This document shows, piece by piece, positions 58,033 through 64,000 of a stretch of 64,000 nt of DNA. Below the pieces are notes generated by a model. That model was not told where the DNA came from, did no database searches, and worked only from the letters and a program-made list of their open reading frames with translations. Position 1 is the stretch's first letter. Each line of letters begins with the position of its first letter. This DNA is from Nocardioides dongkuii (lineage in GTDB: Bacteria > Actinomycetota > Actinomycetes > Propionibacteriales > Nocardioidaceae). The stretch covers positions 310,001-374,000 of the forward strand of contig NZ_CP059903.1 in NCBI RefSeq assembly GCF_014127485.1. Reading direction: 5' to 3'. The position numbers and the translations under genes are program-made.

Positions 58033-59220
58033 TCAGCGCGTGGCGAGCTCGGGGGCGAGCCGCTCCAGCGCGGTCTCGATCGCAGCGGCGGACCCGGCGA
58101 AGCTCATCCGCACGAACCGGCCGCCGTCGACGGTGTCGAAGTCGATGCCGGGCGCGACCGCGACGCCGGTGCGGGCGAGCAGGCCGTGGGCGAACGCCAT
58201 CGTGTCGGTGGTGAGGTGCCCGACGTCGGCGTACACGTAGAACGCGCCGTCGGCCGGGGCCAGGCGGGTGATGCCGAGCCGGGCCAGCCCGTCGAGCAGC
58301 AGGCGGCGGTTGGCGGCGTACCGGTGCACGTGGCCGTCCAGCTCGGCGTACGACTCCTCGGTGAAGGCGGCCAGGCTCGCGCGCTGCGCGATCACCGGCG
58401 GGCAGATCGTGAAGTTGCCGGTGAGCACGTCGACCGCGCGGCGCAGCCGCTCGGGGACCAGCATCCAGCCGATCCGCCAGCCGGTCATCGAGAAGTACTT
58501 GCTGAAGCTGGAGAACACCACCGCCTCGCGGCTGGTCTCCCACGCGCTGCGGGCCAGCGACGCGTGGCCGTCGAGCGGGGCGTACTCGATGCCGTGGTAG
58601 ATCTCGTCGCTGATCAGCTGGATGCCGCGCTCCTCGCAGGCTGCCGCGAGCGCGGCGAGCTCGGCCGGCAGCAGCATGGTGCCGGTGGGGTTCGCCGGGC
58701 TGGCGACCACGAGGCCCCGGATGTCGGGACCGAGCGCGTCGAGCTGCTCAACCGTGGGCTGGAAGCGGGTCTCGGGGCCGGTCGGGATCTCCACCACCTC
58801 GCACCCGAGCGCGGTGAGGACGTTGCGGTAGCAGGGGTAGCCCGGCCGGGCCATCGCCACCTTGTCGCCGGCCTCGAACGCCGCGAGGAACGCCAGCAGG
58901 AACCCGCCGCTGCTGCCGGTGGTCACCACCACGTCCGCCGCGTGCACGTCGATCCCGTGCGCGCGCCGGTGGTGGCCGGCGATCGCCTCCCGCAGCTCGA
59001 CGATCCCCGAGGCCGGCGTGTACCCCAGCGGGTCGCCGCTGCCCAGCAGCCGCACCGCCTCCGCGCTCACCGGACCGGGCGCGCCGGTGCTCGGCTGTCC
59101 CGCCAGCAGGTCCACCAGGTCGCCGTACCGCCGCTGCCGCTCGGTCGCCGCCGCCAGCAGGTCCATCACGTGGAACGGCGGGACGTTGGCGCGGCTGGCG
59201 ACGGCGAATCGGTCGGTCAT
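58033..59220 (-). CDS. Class I/II pyridoxal-phosphate aminotransferase
   Basis: A 395-residue fold-type I aminotransferase of the AspC/AlaA-like group. It has LGYTPASGIVELREAIAGHHRR, the ASPANPTGTM motif, ISDEIYHGIEYAP and the PLP-lysine region SSFSKYFSMTGWRIGWMLVPE (about residue 240-260). The conserved Arg for the substrate carboxylate is in GRFVRMSFA near the end. It transfers an amino group between an amino acid and a 2-oxo acid; exact substrates are not predictable. It starts 99 bp downstream of the flavoprotein gene on the same strand, across a repeat-rich gap. Confidence 0.9.
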   Translation of the reverse strand: MTDRFAVASRANVPPFHVMDLLAAATERQRRYGDLVDLLAGQPSTGAPGPVSAEAVRLLGSGDPLGYTPASGIVELREAIAGHHRRAHGIDVHAADVVVTTGSSGGFLLAFLAAFEAGDKVAMARPGYPCYRNVLTALGCEVVEIPTGPETRFQPTVEQLDALGPDIRGLVVASPANPTGTMLLPAELAALAAACEERGIQLISDEIYHGIEYAPLDGHASLARSAWETSREAVVFSSFSKYFSMTGWRIGWMLVPERLRRAVDVLTGNFTICPPVIAQRASLAAFTEESYAELDGHVHRYAANRRLLLDGLARLGITRLAPADGAFYVYADVGHLTTDTMAFAHGLLARTGVAVAPGIDFDTVDGGRFVRMSFAGSAAAIETALERLAPELATR

Positions 59221-59252
59221 GCGGTGAGCCTAGGTTCGATGGAATGGGCGGG

Positions 59253-59274
59253 AAGATTCACCGGTCGACCGGTG
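59253..59274. repeat. 22-bp direct repeat, copy 1 (palindromic core)
   Basis: Contains CACCGGTCGACCGGTG preceded by AAGATT. It is identical over 22 bp to copy 2, whose start is 62 bp to the right. It lies 32 bp upstream of the aminotransferase start and could be a dimer-binding operator. Confidence 0.6.
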
Positions 59275-59283
59275 GAACTTCCC

Positions 59284-59311
59284 CTTGACCGATGAAACTC
59301 CGTCGGTCAAG
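59284..59311. terminator. Hairpin between the two palindromic repeats
   Basis: CTTGACCGA (59284-59292) and TCGGTCAAG (59303-59311) form a 9-bp stem with a 10-base loop. It follows the flavoprotein stop on the minus strand. There is no T-run, so it may be a weak terminator or a regulatory structure. Confidence 0.4.
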
Positions 59312-59314
59312 CGC

Positions 59315-59339
59315 AAGATTCACCGGTCGACCGGTGAAT
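59315..59339. repeat. 22-bp direct repeat, copy 2, containing the flavoprotein stop codon
   Basis: The 22-bp repeat occupies 59315-59336, and the perfect 22-bp palindrome around CACCGGTCGACCGGTG runs 59318-59339. The TGA of the flavoprotein gene (59322-59320) lies inside it, so the last residues (SPVDR) are encoded by the repeat. Confidence 0.6.
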
Positions 59340-60801
59340 TGTCCGCCGCGAGCGCCGCGTGCCGACCCGCCCGCCGACCGAAGAACGACCCCTCGCCGAG
59401 CTGGGTGCCGGAGCAGTAGCCCTTGCCGTCCTGGGCGATGTTGGAGGCGCAGGCGCCGGCGGCGTACAGGCCGGGTACGACGGAGCCGTCGTTGCGCTGG
59501 ACCTGGCCGTCGACGCTGACCCGCATCCCGCCGAGCGTGAACCCGGCGTACATCGCGTGGCCGAGCCGCAGGTCGAAGACCGCCCACGGGCCGGTCGCCT
59601 GGGGGGCCAGCCACTCGCTGCCCTTGTGGAAGTCGGGGTCCTCGCCGCGGGCGGCGTGCTCGTTGTAGCGCTCGAGCGTGCGGGCGAGCGAGCCCGCCGG
59701 CAGCGCGAGGGCGGTCTCGAGCTCCTCGATGGTCTCGTAGCCGTCGATGAGCGGGACGAGCGGGAACTTGGGGTACACCACGTGCTCGCTGTCGACGACG
59801 AGGTACGCCGCGGAGCCGGGCTGCTCGATGACGTGCTGCGAGGTCCGCGAGTGGTAGCTGTCCTCGGCGACGAACCGCTCGCCGTCCTGGTTGACGATGA
59901 TCCCGGTGATCAGCGCGGCCGGGGGGTAGATCGGCGCGGTGATGAACGGCTCGTCCATGTGCTTGAGCGCGGCGCCGGCGGAGACGCCGAGCCGGATGCC
60001 GAGCCCGTCGTCGTACGTCGAGCCCAGCGTGAACGGCTTCTCGGCCAGCTGCGGGGTGTGCTCGGCGACCATGTCGGTGTTCATCACGAAGCCGCCCGCG
60101 GCGATGACGACCGACGGCGCGCGCACGACGCCGCTGTCCTCGAAGGAGCGCCAGGCGAGCCCGACGACGGTGCCGTCCTCGTCGGTCACGAGGTTGGTGG
60201 CGCCGGTCTCGTAGCGGACCTCGACCCCGGCCTCCTCGATCCGGTCGCGGAGCAGGTCCATCACCATCTTGGTGCCCTCGGTGTCGCCCGCCACCGGAAC
60301 CTTGTGGCCGCGCGGGGCCGGCCGGGCCTGCTCGCGGAACGGCCAGACCTTCTCGTTGCCGGTGTACATCAGCCCCTGGGTCCCGGGCTGGATGACCGCC
60401 TTCTCGGGGTAGTAGGAGCGCTCGAACTCGAAGCCCAGCGTCTCCAGCCAGTCGCAGTGCTCGACCGACCCCTCGCAGTACGCGCGGATCTTGTCGTGCT
60501 CGGGCTCCTTGGAGGTCGCGACCAGGTAGTCGACCATGTCCTCGACCGAGTCCTCGTGACCGGTGGCCTTCTGCACCACCGTGCCGCCGCCGAGGTAGAA
60601 GTGGCCGCCCGACATGCTCGAGGTGCCCCCGTGCACCGCGGCGCGTTCCAGCAGCAGCACCCGGGCGCCGGCCCGGGCCGCCTCGAGCGCGGCGCAGCCG
60701 CCGGCGATGCCGAAGCCGACCACCACCACGTCGTACGTCGGGGTGGTGGCGTCCAGCGCGGAGGCGGGGAGGACGTCGGGGACGGCGGTGCCCTTGCTCA
60801 T
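59320..60801 (-). CDS. FAD-dependent 3-ketosteroid-dehydrogenase-like flavoprotein
   Basis: A 493-residue member of the fumarate reductase/KstD flavoprotein family. It has the N-terminal dinucleotide fold DVVVVGFGIAGGCAALEAARAGARVLLLERA (about residue 24-55) and GGTSSMSGGHFYLGGGT. The C-terminal VPGLYAAGACASNIAQDGKGYCSGTQLGEGSFFGRRAGRHA is the FAD-closing segment of this family. It probably oxidises a steroid-like ring ketone in the cytosol. The steroid reading is strengthened by a KstR-type palindrome 6 bp upstream of its ATG. Other ring substrates or a fumarate reductase-like activity remain possible. Confidence 0.78.
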   Translation of the reverse strand: MSKGTAVPDVLPASALDATTPTYDVVVVGFGIAGGCAALEAARAGARVLLLERAAVHGGTSSMSGGHFYLGGGTVVQKATGHEDSVEDMVDYLVATSKEPEHDKIRAYCEGSVEHCDWLETLGFEFERSYYPEKAVIQPGTQGLMYTGNEKVWPFREQARPAPRGHKVPVAGDTEGTKMVMDLLRDRIEEAGVEVRYETGATNLVTDEDGTVVGLAWRSFEDSGVVRAPSVVIAAGGFVMNTDMVAEHTPQLAEKPFTLGSTYDDGLGIRLGVSAGAALKHMDEPFITAPIYPPAALITGIIVNQDGERFVAEDSYHSRTSQHVIEQPGSAAYLVVDSEHVVYPKFPLVPLIDGYETIEELETALALPAGSLARTLERYNEHAARGEDPDFHKGSEWLAPQATGPWAVFDLRLGHAMYAGFTLGGMRVSVDGQVQRNDGSVVPGLYAAGACASNIAQDGKGYCSGTQLGEGSFFGRRAGRHAALAADNSPVDR

Positions 60802-60807
60802 GGCATC

Positions 60808-60829
60808 AACCTAGAACATGTTCTAGGTT
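60808..60829. promoter_or_regulatory. KstR-type operator in a 46-bp divergent intergenic region
   Basis: A perfect 22-bp palindrome with core TAGAACATGTTCTA. The core fits the KstR consensus T-N2-AAC-N2-GTT-N2-A described for actinobacterial steroid-catabolism genes. It lies between the flavoprotein (minus) and redoxin (plus) genes, so one site can control both. Confidence 0.75.
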
Positions 60830-60847
60830 TCGTGCGATCCTCGTCTC

Positions 60848-61873
60848 GTGCCCACCCTGACGCTGGTCGCCGTCGACGGTCGCGAGCACGCGGTCGGCTG
60901 CGACGCCGGCGGGCGGTACGTCGACGCGGACGACCTCGCCGCGGCGACCGGGTGGGTCCTGAAGCCGGTCGGCCTGTGCCGCGGCGACGTGTGCGTCCCG
61001 CTGCTCGGGCGCACCGTCACGGACGGCGAGGGCCGGATCGACCTCGCCGCCTGGGCCGAGACGCTCGGGCTGCTGCTCGCCCACGACGCGGCGGAGCGGG
61101 TCGCGGCGCTCGCGCCCTCGGCGGCGGTCCGCCGCCAGGAGCTCGGCGACGGCCGGGCGCCGAGCCTGGTGCTGCCCGACGTCGACGGCGAGCCGGTCTC
61201 CTTCGACGACCTCAGCGGCCACAAGCGGGTGCTGGTGACCTGGGCGAGCTGGTGCGGCTGCCGCCACGAGCTCGGCGGCTGGCAGCGGCTGCAGGACGAG
61301 CTCGCCGACACCGGGCTGCGGATCTTCTCCGTCGCGCTGGACGCCGACCCCGAGGACAGCCGGCCCTGGATCGAGGCGGCCGCGCCGACGTACCCCGTCG
61401 CCGTCGACACCGCCCACGTCACGGCCGAGCGCTACGGCATCACCAACGTGCCCTCCGTGGTGTGGGTCGACGAGCAGGACCGGGTCGTCAAGCCGCCGAC
61501 GATCGCGCCCGGCGACGACCAGTTCGTGGCGTTCACCCGGATCGAGGCCGAGCGCCACCACGACCTGCTGCGGGCCTGGGTGCGCGACGGCGTGCTGCCG
61601 GAGGGCGCGAGCGACCCGGGGCCCGAGCGCACCGACGACGAGCAGCGCGCCCTGGCCGAGCGGCGGGTCGCCGCCCACCTCCAGGCGCGGGGCCGGACCG
61701 GGGCCGCCCGGACCCACCTCGCCACGGCCCAGGAGCTCTCGCCCTGGGACTGGACGGTGCGCCGCGGCGGGATCATGATGACCGGCGGCGACCCGTTCCT
61801 CGGCGAGGAGTTCACCTCGTTCTGGGAGGAGTGGGACGCCTCGGGGCGGCCCGGGTACACGCCGACCGGCTGA
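60848..61873 (+). CDS. Redoxin-domain protein with C-x-C active site
   Basis: A 341-residue protein. Residues about 1-90 form a small N-terminal domain (GYVGLC-like VGLCRGDVCVPL with two cysteines). Residues about 100-225 are a TlpA/AhpC-like redoxin domain (APSLVLPDVDGEPVSFDDLSGHKRVLVTWASWCGCRHELGGW), where the usual C-x-x-C is shortened to C-G-C, and TNVPSVVWVDEQDRVV carries the cis-Pro. The C-terminal helices (LAERRVAAHLQARGRTGAARTHLATAQEL) look TPR-like. There is no signal peptide, so it is probably cytosolic. GTG 60848 is divergent from the flavoprotein gene across the KstR-like site. The partner is unknown. Confidence 0.8.
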   Translation: MPTLTLVAVDGREHAVGCDAGGRYVDADDLAAATGWVLKPVGLCRGDVCVPLLGRTVTDGEGRIDLAAWAETLGLLLAHDAAERVAALAPSAAVRRQELGDGRAPSLVLPDVDGEPVSFDDLSGHKRVLVTWASWCGCRHELGGWQRLQDELADTGLRIFSVALDADPEDSRPWIEAAAPTYPVAVDTAHVTAERYGITNVPSVVWVDEQDRVVKPPTIAPGDDQFVAFTRIEAERHHDLLRAWVRDGVLPEGASDPGPERTDDEQRALAERRVAAHLQARGRTGAARTHLATAQELSPWDWTVRRGGIMMTGGDPFLGEEFTSFWEEWDASGRPGYTPTG

Positions 61874-61924
61874 GCGTGGGCGGCCGATAGACTGCGGGCC
61901 CGCCGCCCCCCTCGCAGAGGTGAC

Positions 61925-63433
61925 ATGACCTTCGACGCCCACCAGCTGGACTCGTTCCTGCTGATCGGCTCGGGCGTCACCCTCCTGGCGATCCTCGCCG
62001 TCCGCGCGTCCAGCCGGGCGGGGCTGCCGAGCCTGCTGATCTACCTGCTGATGGGCGTGCTGCTCGGGGAGTCCGGTCTCGGCATCCCGTTCGAGGACGC
62101 CGAGCTGGCGCACGCGCTCGGGTTCGGCGCGCTCGTGGTGATCCTGGCCGAGGGCGGCCTGACCACGAACTGGCGCGAGATCCGCCCGGCCATGCGGCTG
62201 GGCGTGGCGCTCTCCACGATCGGCGTGACCGTCTCGGTCGGGGTGGTCGCCTGCGGGGCGCACTTCCTGCTCGGCCTGGACTGGCAGCTGGCGGTGCTGC
62301 TCGGTGCGGTGACCTCGGCGACCGACGCGGCCGCGGTCTTCTCGGTGCTGCGCTCGGTGCCGCTGCCGCGCCGCCTGACCGGGGCGCTCGAGGCGGAGTC
62401 CGGCCTCAACGACGCGCCCGTCGTGGTGCTGGTCATCCTGGTCTCCTCCGGCGCCGCGGCCGAGGACGGCGTGCTGGCGATGATCGCCCTGATCGTCTTC
62501 GAGCTCGTGGCCGGCGTCGCGATCGGCCTGGCGGTCGGCTTCGGCGGCGGCTGGGTGATGCGCCGGGCGGCGCTGCCGTCGTCGGGCCTCTACCCGATCG
62601 CGGTGCTGTGCCTGACCGTCCTGGCGTACGGCACCGGCGCCGCCCTGCACGCGTCCGGCTTCGCCGCGGTGTACGTCGCCGCGCTGGTCCTCGGCAACCT
62701 CGACCTCCCGCACCGCGCCGCCACCCGGTCCTTCTCCGAGGGCATCGCCTGGCTGGCCCAGATCGGGCTGTTCGTGATGCTCGGCCTGCTGCTCTCGCCC
62801 TCCCGGCTGACCTGGGAGATCGTCGGGCTGGCCTTCGCCGCGGGGCTGATCCTCACCCTGGTCGCCCGGCCGCTCTCCGTCCTGGCCTGCGCGCTCGTGC
62901 AGCGGATGCCCCCGCGCGAGCTGGCCTTCATCTCGTGGGCGGGCCTGCGCGGCGCCGTCCCCATCGTCTTCACGACGATCCCGCTGGCCGACGGCATCGA
63001 GGGCGCGGAGAAGCTCTTCGACATCGTCTTCGTCCTGGTGGTGATCTACACGCTGCTCACCGGCCCGACCCTCCCGCTCGTCGCGCGCGTGCTCCGGGTG
63101 GCGCGGCGCTCCGAGCCGCGCGACCTCGACCTCGAGGCGGCGCCGCTCGAGCGGGTCGCGGCCGACCTGCTCCAGGTGACGATCAGCCCGACCTCGCGCC
63201 TGCACGGCGTGGAGGTCGGGGAGCTGCGGCTCCCCACCGGGGCGTCGGTCTCCATGGTGATCCGCGACGGCGAGACGATCGTGCCCGAGCGCCGCGCCGT
63301 CCTGCGGCACGGCGACGAGCTGCTGGTGGTCACCCCGCGCCGGCTGCGCTGGCGCACCGAGGAGCGGCTGCGCCAGGTCAGCCGGAGCGGCCGGCTGGCC
63401 CAGTGGCTGCCCCAGGACCCCGGCAAGGGCTGA
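61925..63433 (+). CDS. CPA1-family K+(or Na+)/H+ antiporter with TrkA-C domain
   Basis: A 502-residue membrane protein with about 12 hydrophobic segments (residues about 10-395), such as LPSLLIYLLMGVLLGESGLGIPF and ALEAESGLNDAPVVVLVIL. The latter contains the acidic GLNDAPV motif of NhaP2/CvrA antiporters. The C-terminal soluble part (about 410-495; LLQVTISPTSRLHGVEVGELRLPTGASVSMVIRDGETIVPERRAVLRHGDELLVV) is a TrkA-C/RCK-C regulatory domain. It exchanges cytoplasmic K+ or Na+ for protons. ATG 61925 follows GAGGTGAC. It stands alone between unrelated neighbours. Confidence 0.9.
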   Translation: MTFDAHQLDSFLLIGSGVTLLAILAVRASSRAGLPSLLIYLLMGVLLGESGLGIPFEDAELAHALGFGALVVILAEGGLTTNWREIRPAMRLGVALSTIGVTVSVGVVACGAHFLLGLDWQLAVLLGAVTSATDAAAVFSVLRSVPLPRRLTGALEAESGLNDAPVVVLVILVSSGAAAEDGVLAMIALIVFELVAGVAIGLAVGFGGGWVMRRAALPSSGLYPIAVLCLTVLAYGTGAALHASGFAAVYVAALVLGNLDLPHRAATRSFSEGIAWLAQIGLFVMLGLLLSPSRLTWEIVGLAFAAGLILTLVARPLSVLACALVQRMPPRELAFISWAGLRGAVPIVFTTIPLADGIEGAEKLFDIVFVLVVIYTLLTGPTLPLVARVLRVARRSEPRDLDLEAAPLERVAADLLQVTISPTSRLHGVEVGELRLPTGASVSMVIRDGETIVPERRAVLRHGDELLVVTPRRLRWRTEERLRQVSRSGRLAQWLPQDPGKG

Positions 63434-63446
63434 GCAGCCCGGCCGC

Positions 63447-63953
63447 TCAGGCGCCCGGAGGCATGCAGACCGTGGTCTCGGTGTCGGCGGCGACCGCCTT
63501 GCGCCCCTTGGCGAGCTTCTTGAACTCGTCGCCGACGACCACCACCACGCCCGGCTCGACGACGCGGGGTCGCACCACCTCGACGTTCTTGCCCAGCCGC
63601 GAGGCCACGAGCCGCGCCGCCGGGCTGCGGGGGTCCTCGGCCCAGACCTCGGCGAACGGCACGTCGGTGCGCTTGGGCGCGTTGGTGCTCCGCCCCTCGA
63701 CGAACCCCTCGTCGACCAGGAGCTGCATGGTGCGCCCGGCGAGACCCTCACGGCTGCCGGCGTTGAGGACGCTCACGACGACCTGGTCGGGGTAGACCTT
63801 CTCGCCGGCTGCGACGGTGGTCGGCTCGCAGGCGGCGACCTCGGCCGACTTGGGCAGCGGTGCCGTCGTCGCGGACCAGCCCCAGACGAGGCCGGCGGCC
63901 AGCAGCCCGCAGAGCACCAGGATCGTGGTCGTGGTGCGTGCTCCCTCGGTCAT
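63447..63953 (-). CDS. LytR_C-domain protein, membrane-anchored
   Basis: A 168-residue protein. One transmembrane segment at about residues 9-28 (TTILVLCGLLAAGLVWGW) is followed by an extracytoplasmic LytR C-terminal domain. That domain has VVVSVLNAGSREGLAGRTMQLLVDEGFVEG, a conserved Asp-rich turn, and VVVVVGDEF. Two cysteines (AACEPTT and TTVCMPP) may form a disulfide. Proteins of this type are linked to cell-wall processes in actinobacteria. It starts 3 bp after the stop of a gene that enters from the right edge. Confidence 0.85.
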   Translation of the reverse strand: MTEGARTTTTILVLCGLLAAGLVWGWSATTAPLPKSAEVAACEPTTVAAGEKVYPDQVVVSVLNAGSREGLAGRTMQLLVDEGFVEGRSTNAPKRTDVPFAEVWAEDPRSPAARLVASRLGKNVEVVRPRVVEPGVVVVVGDEFKKLAKGRKAVAADTETTVCMPPGA

Positions 63954-63956
63954 CGC

Positions 63957-64000
63957 TCAGGCCCCCACGGGGTGGACCCGCGCGTGCAGGACGTTGCGCT
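63957..64000 (-). CDS. 3' end of a gene truncated by the window
   Basis: On the minus strand an open frame enters from the right edge and ends with RNVLHARVHPVGA and TGA (63959-63957), 3 bp before the LytR_C start. The short gap suggests an operon. There is too little sequence to identify a family. Confidence 0.4.
   Translation of the reverse strand, partial: RNVLHARVHPVGA

Noticed and set aside
59253..59339. Direct repeats as target-site duplications of an insertion element
   Set aside because: Only 40 bp lie between them with no transposase or remnant; the repeats are themselves palindromic, which fits binding sites better.

Overview
The window is GC-rich chromosomal DNA from an actinobacterium. 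The very high third-position GC, the frequent GTG starts, the ATGA/GTGA stop-start overlaps and the gene content fit Nocardioides or a close relative; this assignment is inference. I see no insertion sequence, prophage, CRISPR array or replication origin. One tRNA gene is present, tRNA-Ser(CGA) at 44388-44477.

The left two thirds (1-43921) is a plant cell-wall sugar island. Bases 1-9972 cover L-rhamnose: the end of a bifunctional rhamnulose-1-phosphate aldolase/lactaldehyde dehydrogenase (RhaEW), rhamnulokinase RhaB, a Tat-exported GH106-type rhamnosidase, then a GntR/FadR regulator divergent from lutABC. RhaEW yields L-lactate and LutABC oxidises lactate to pyruvate, so the block reads as one route. 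A very large secreted GH78 rhamnosidase (10440-16247) follows. Bases 16338-43921 cover L-arabinose: a PfkB kinase, a 1548-residue protein with two GH43 catalytic modules, a GH51 arabinofuranosidase translationally coupled to another GH43 protein, a LacI regulator with galM, and one long operon (34154-43921) with a YtfQRT-YjfF-type furanose ABC transporter, a second LacI regulator and araB-araD-araA. LacI-type operators of the form TGTTAGCGCTMACA sit before the GH43, SDR, GH51, galM and transporter units. CRP/GlxR-like sites (TGTGA-N6-TCACA) lie close to several of them, which suggests one coordinated regulon. The secreted enzymes share Ig-like C-terminal tails. Before the transporter operon lies a 450-bp array of tandem hairpin repeats (33504-33952).

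The right third is more ordinary chromosome. It holds a VOC protein, the tRNA, an MmyB-type XRE regulator divergent from three SDR genes, a possible split phosphorelay (OmpR-type regulator, free HPt protein, hybrid histidine kinase), a hypothetical protein, a gamma-carbonic-anhydrase-like protein, a MoxR ATPase/VWA pair, two coupled unknown genes (one resembling an alpha/beta hydrolase that has lost its nucleophile serine) preceded by a 24-codon coupled leader ORF, an aminotransferase, and a divergent flavoprotein/redoxin pair. That pair is separated by a perfect palindrome matching the KstR steroid-regulon operator. A CPA1 antiporter, a LytR_C protein and the edge of one more gene end the window.

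The observations most worth following are the hairpin-repeat array, the KstR-like operator, the recurring promoter/operator module of the arabinose regulon, and a family of CGCCGASTCGGCG hairpins at three convergent gene ends.
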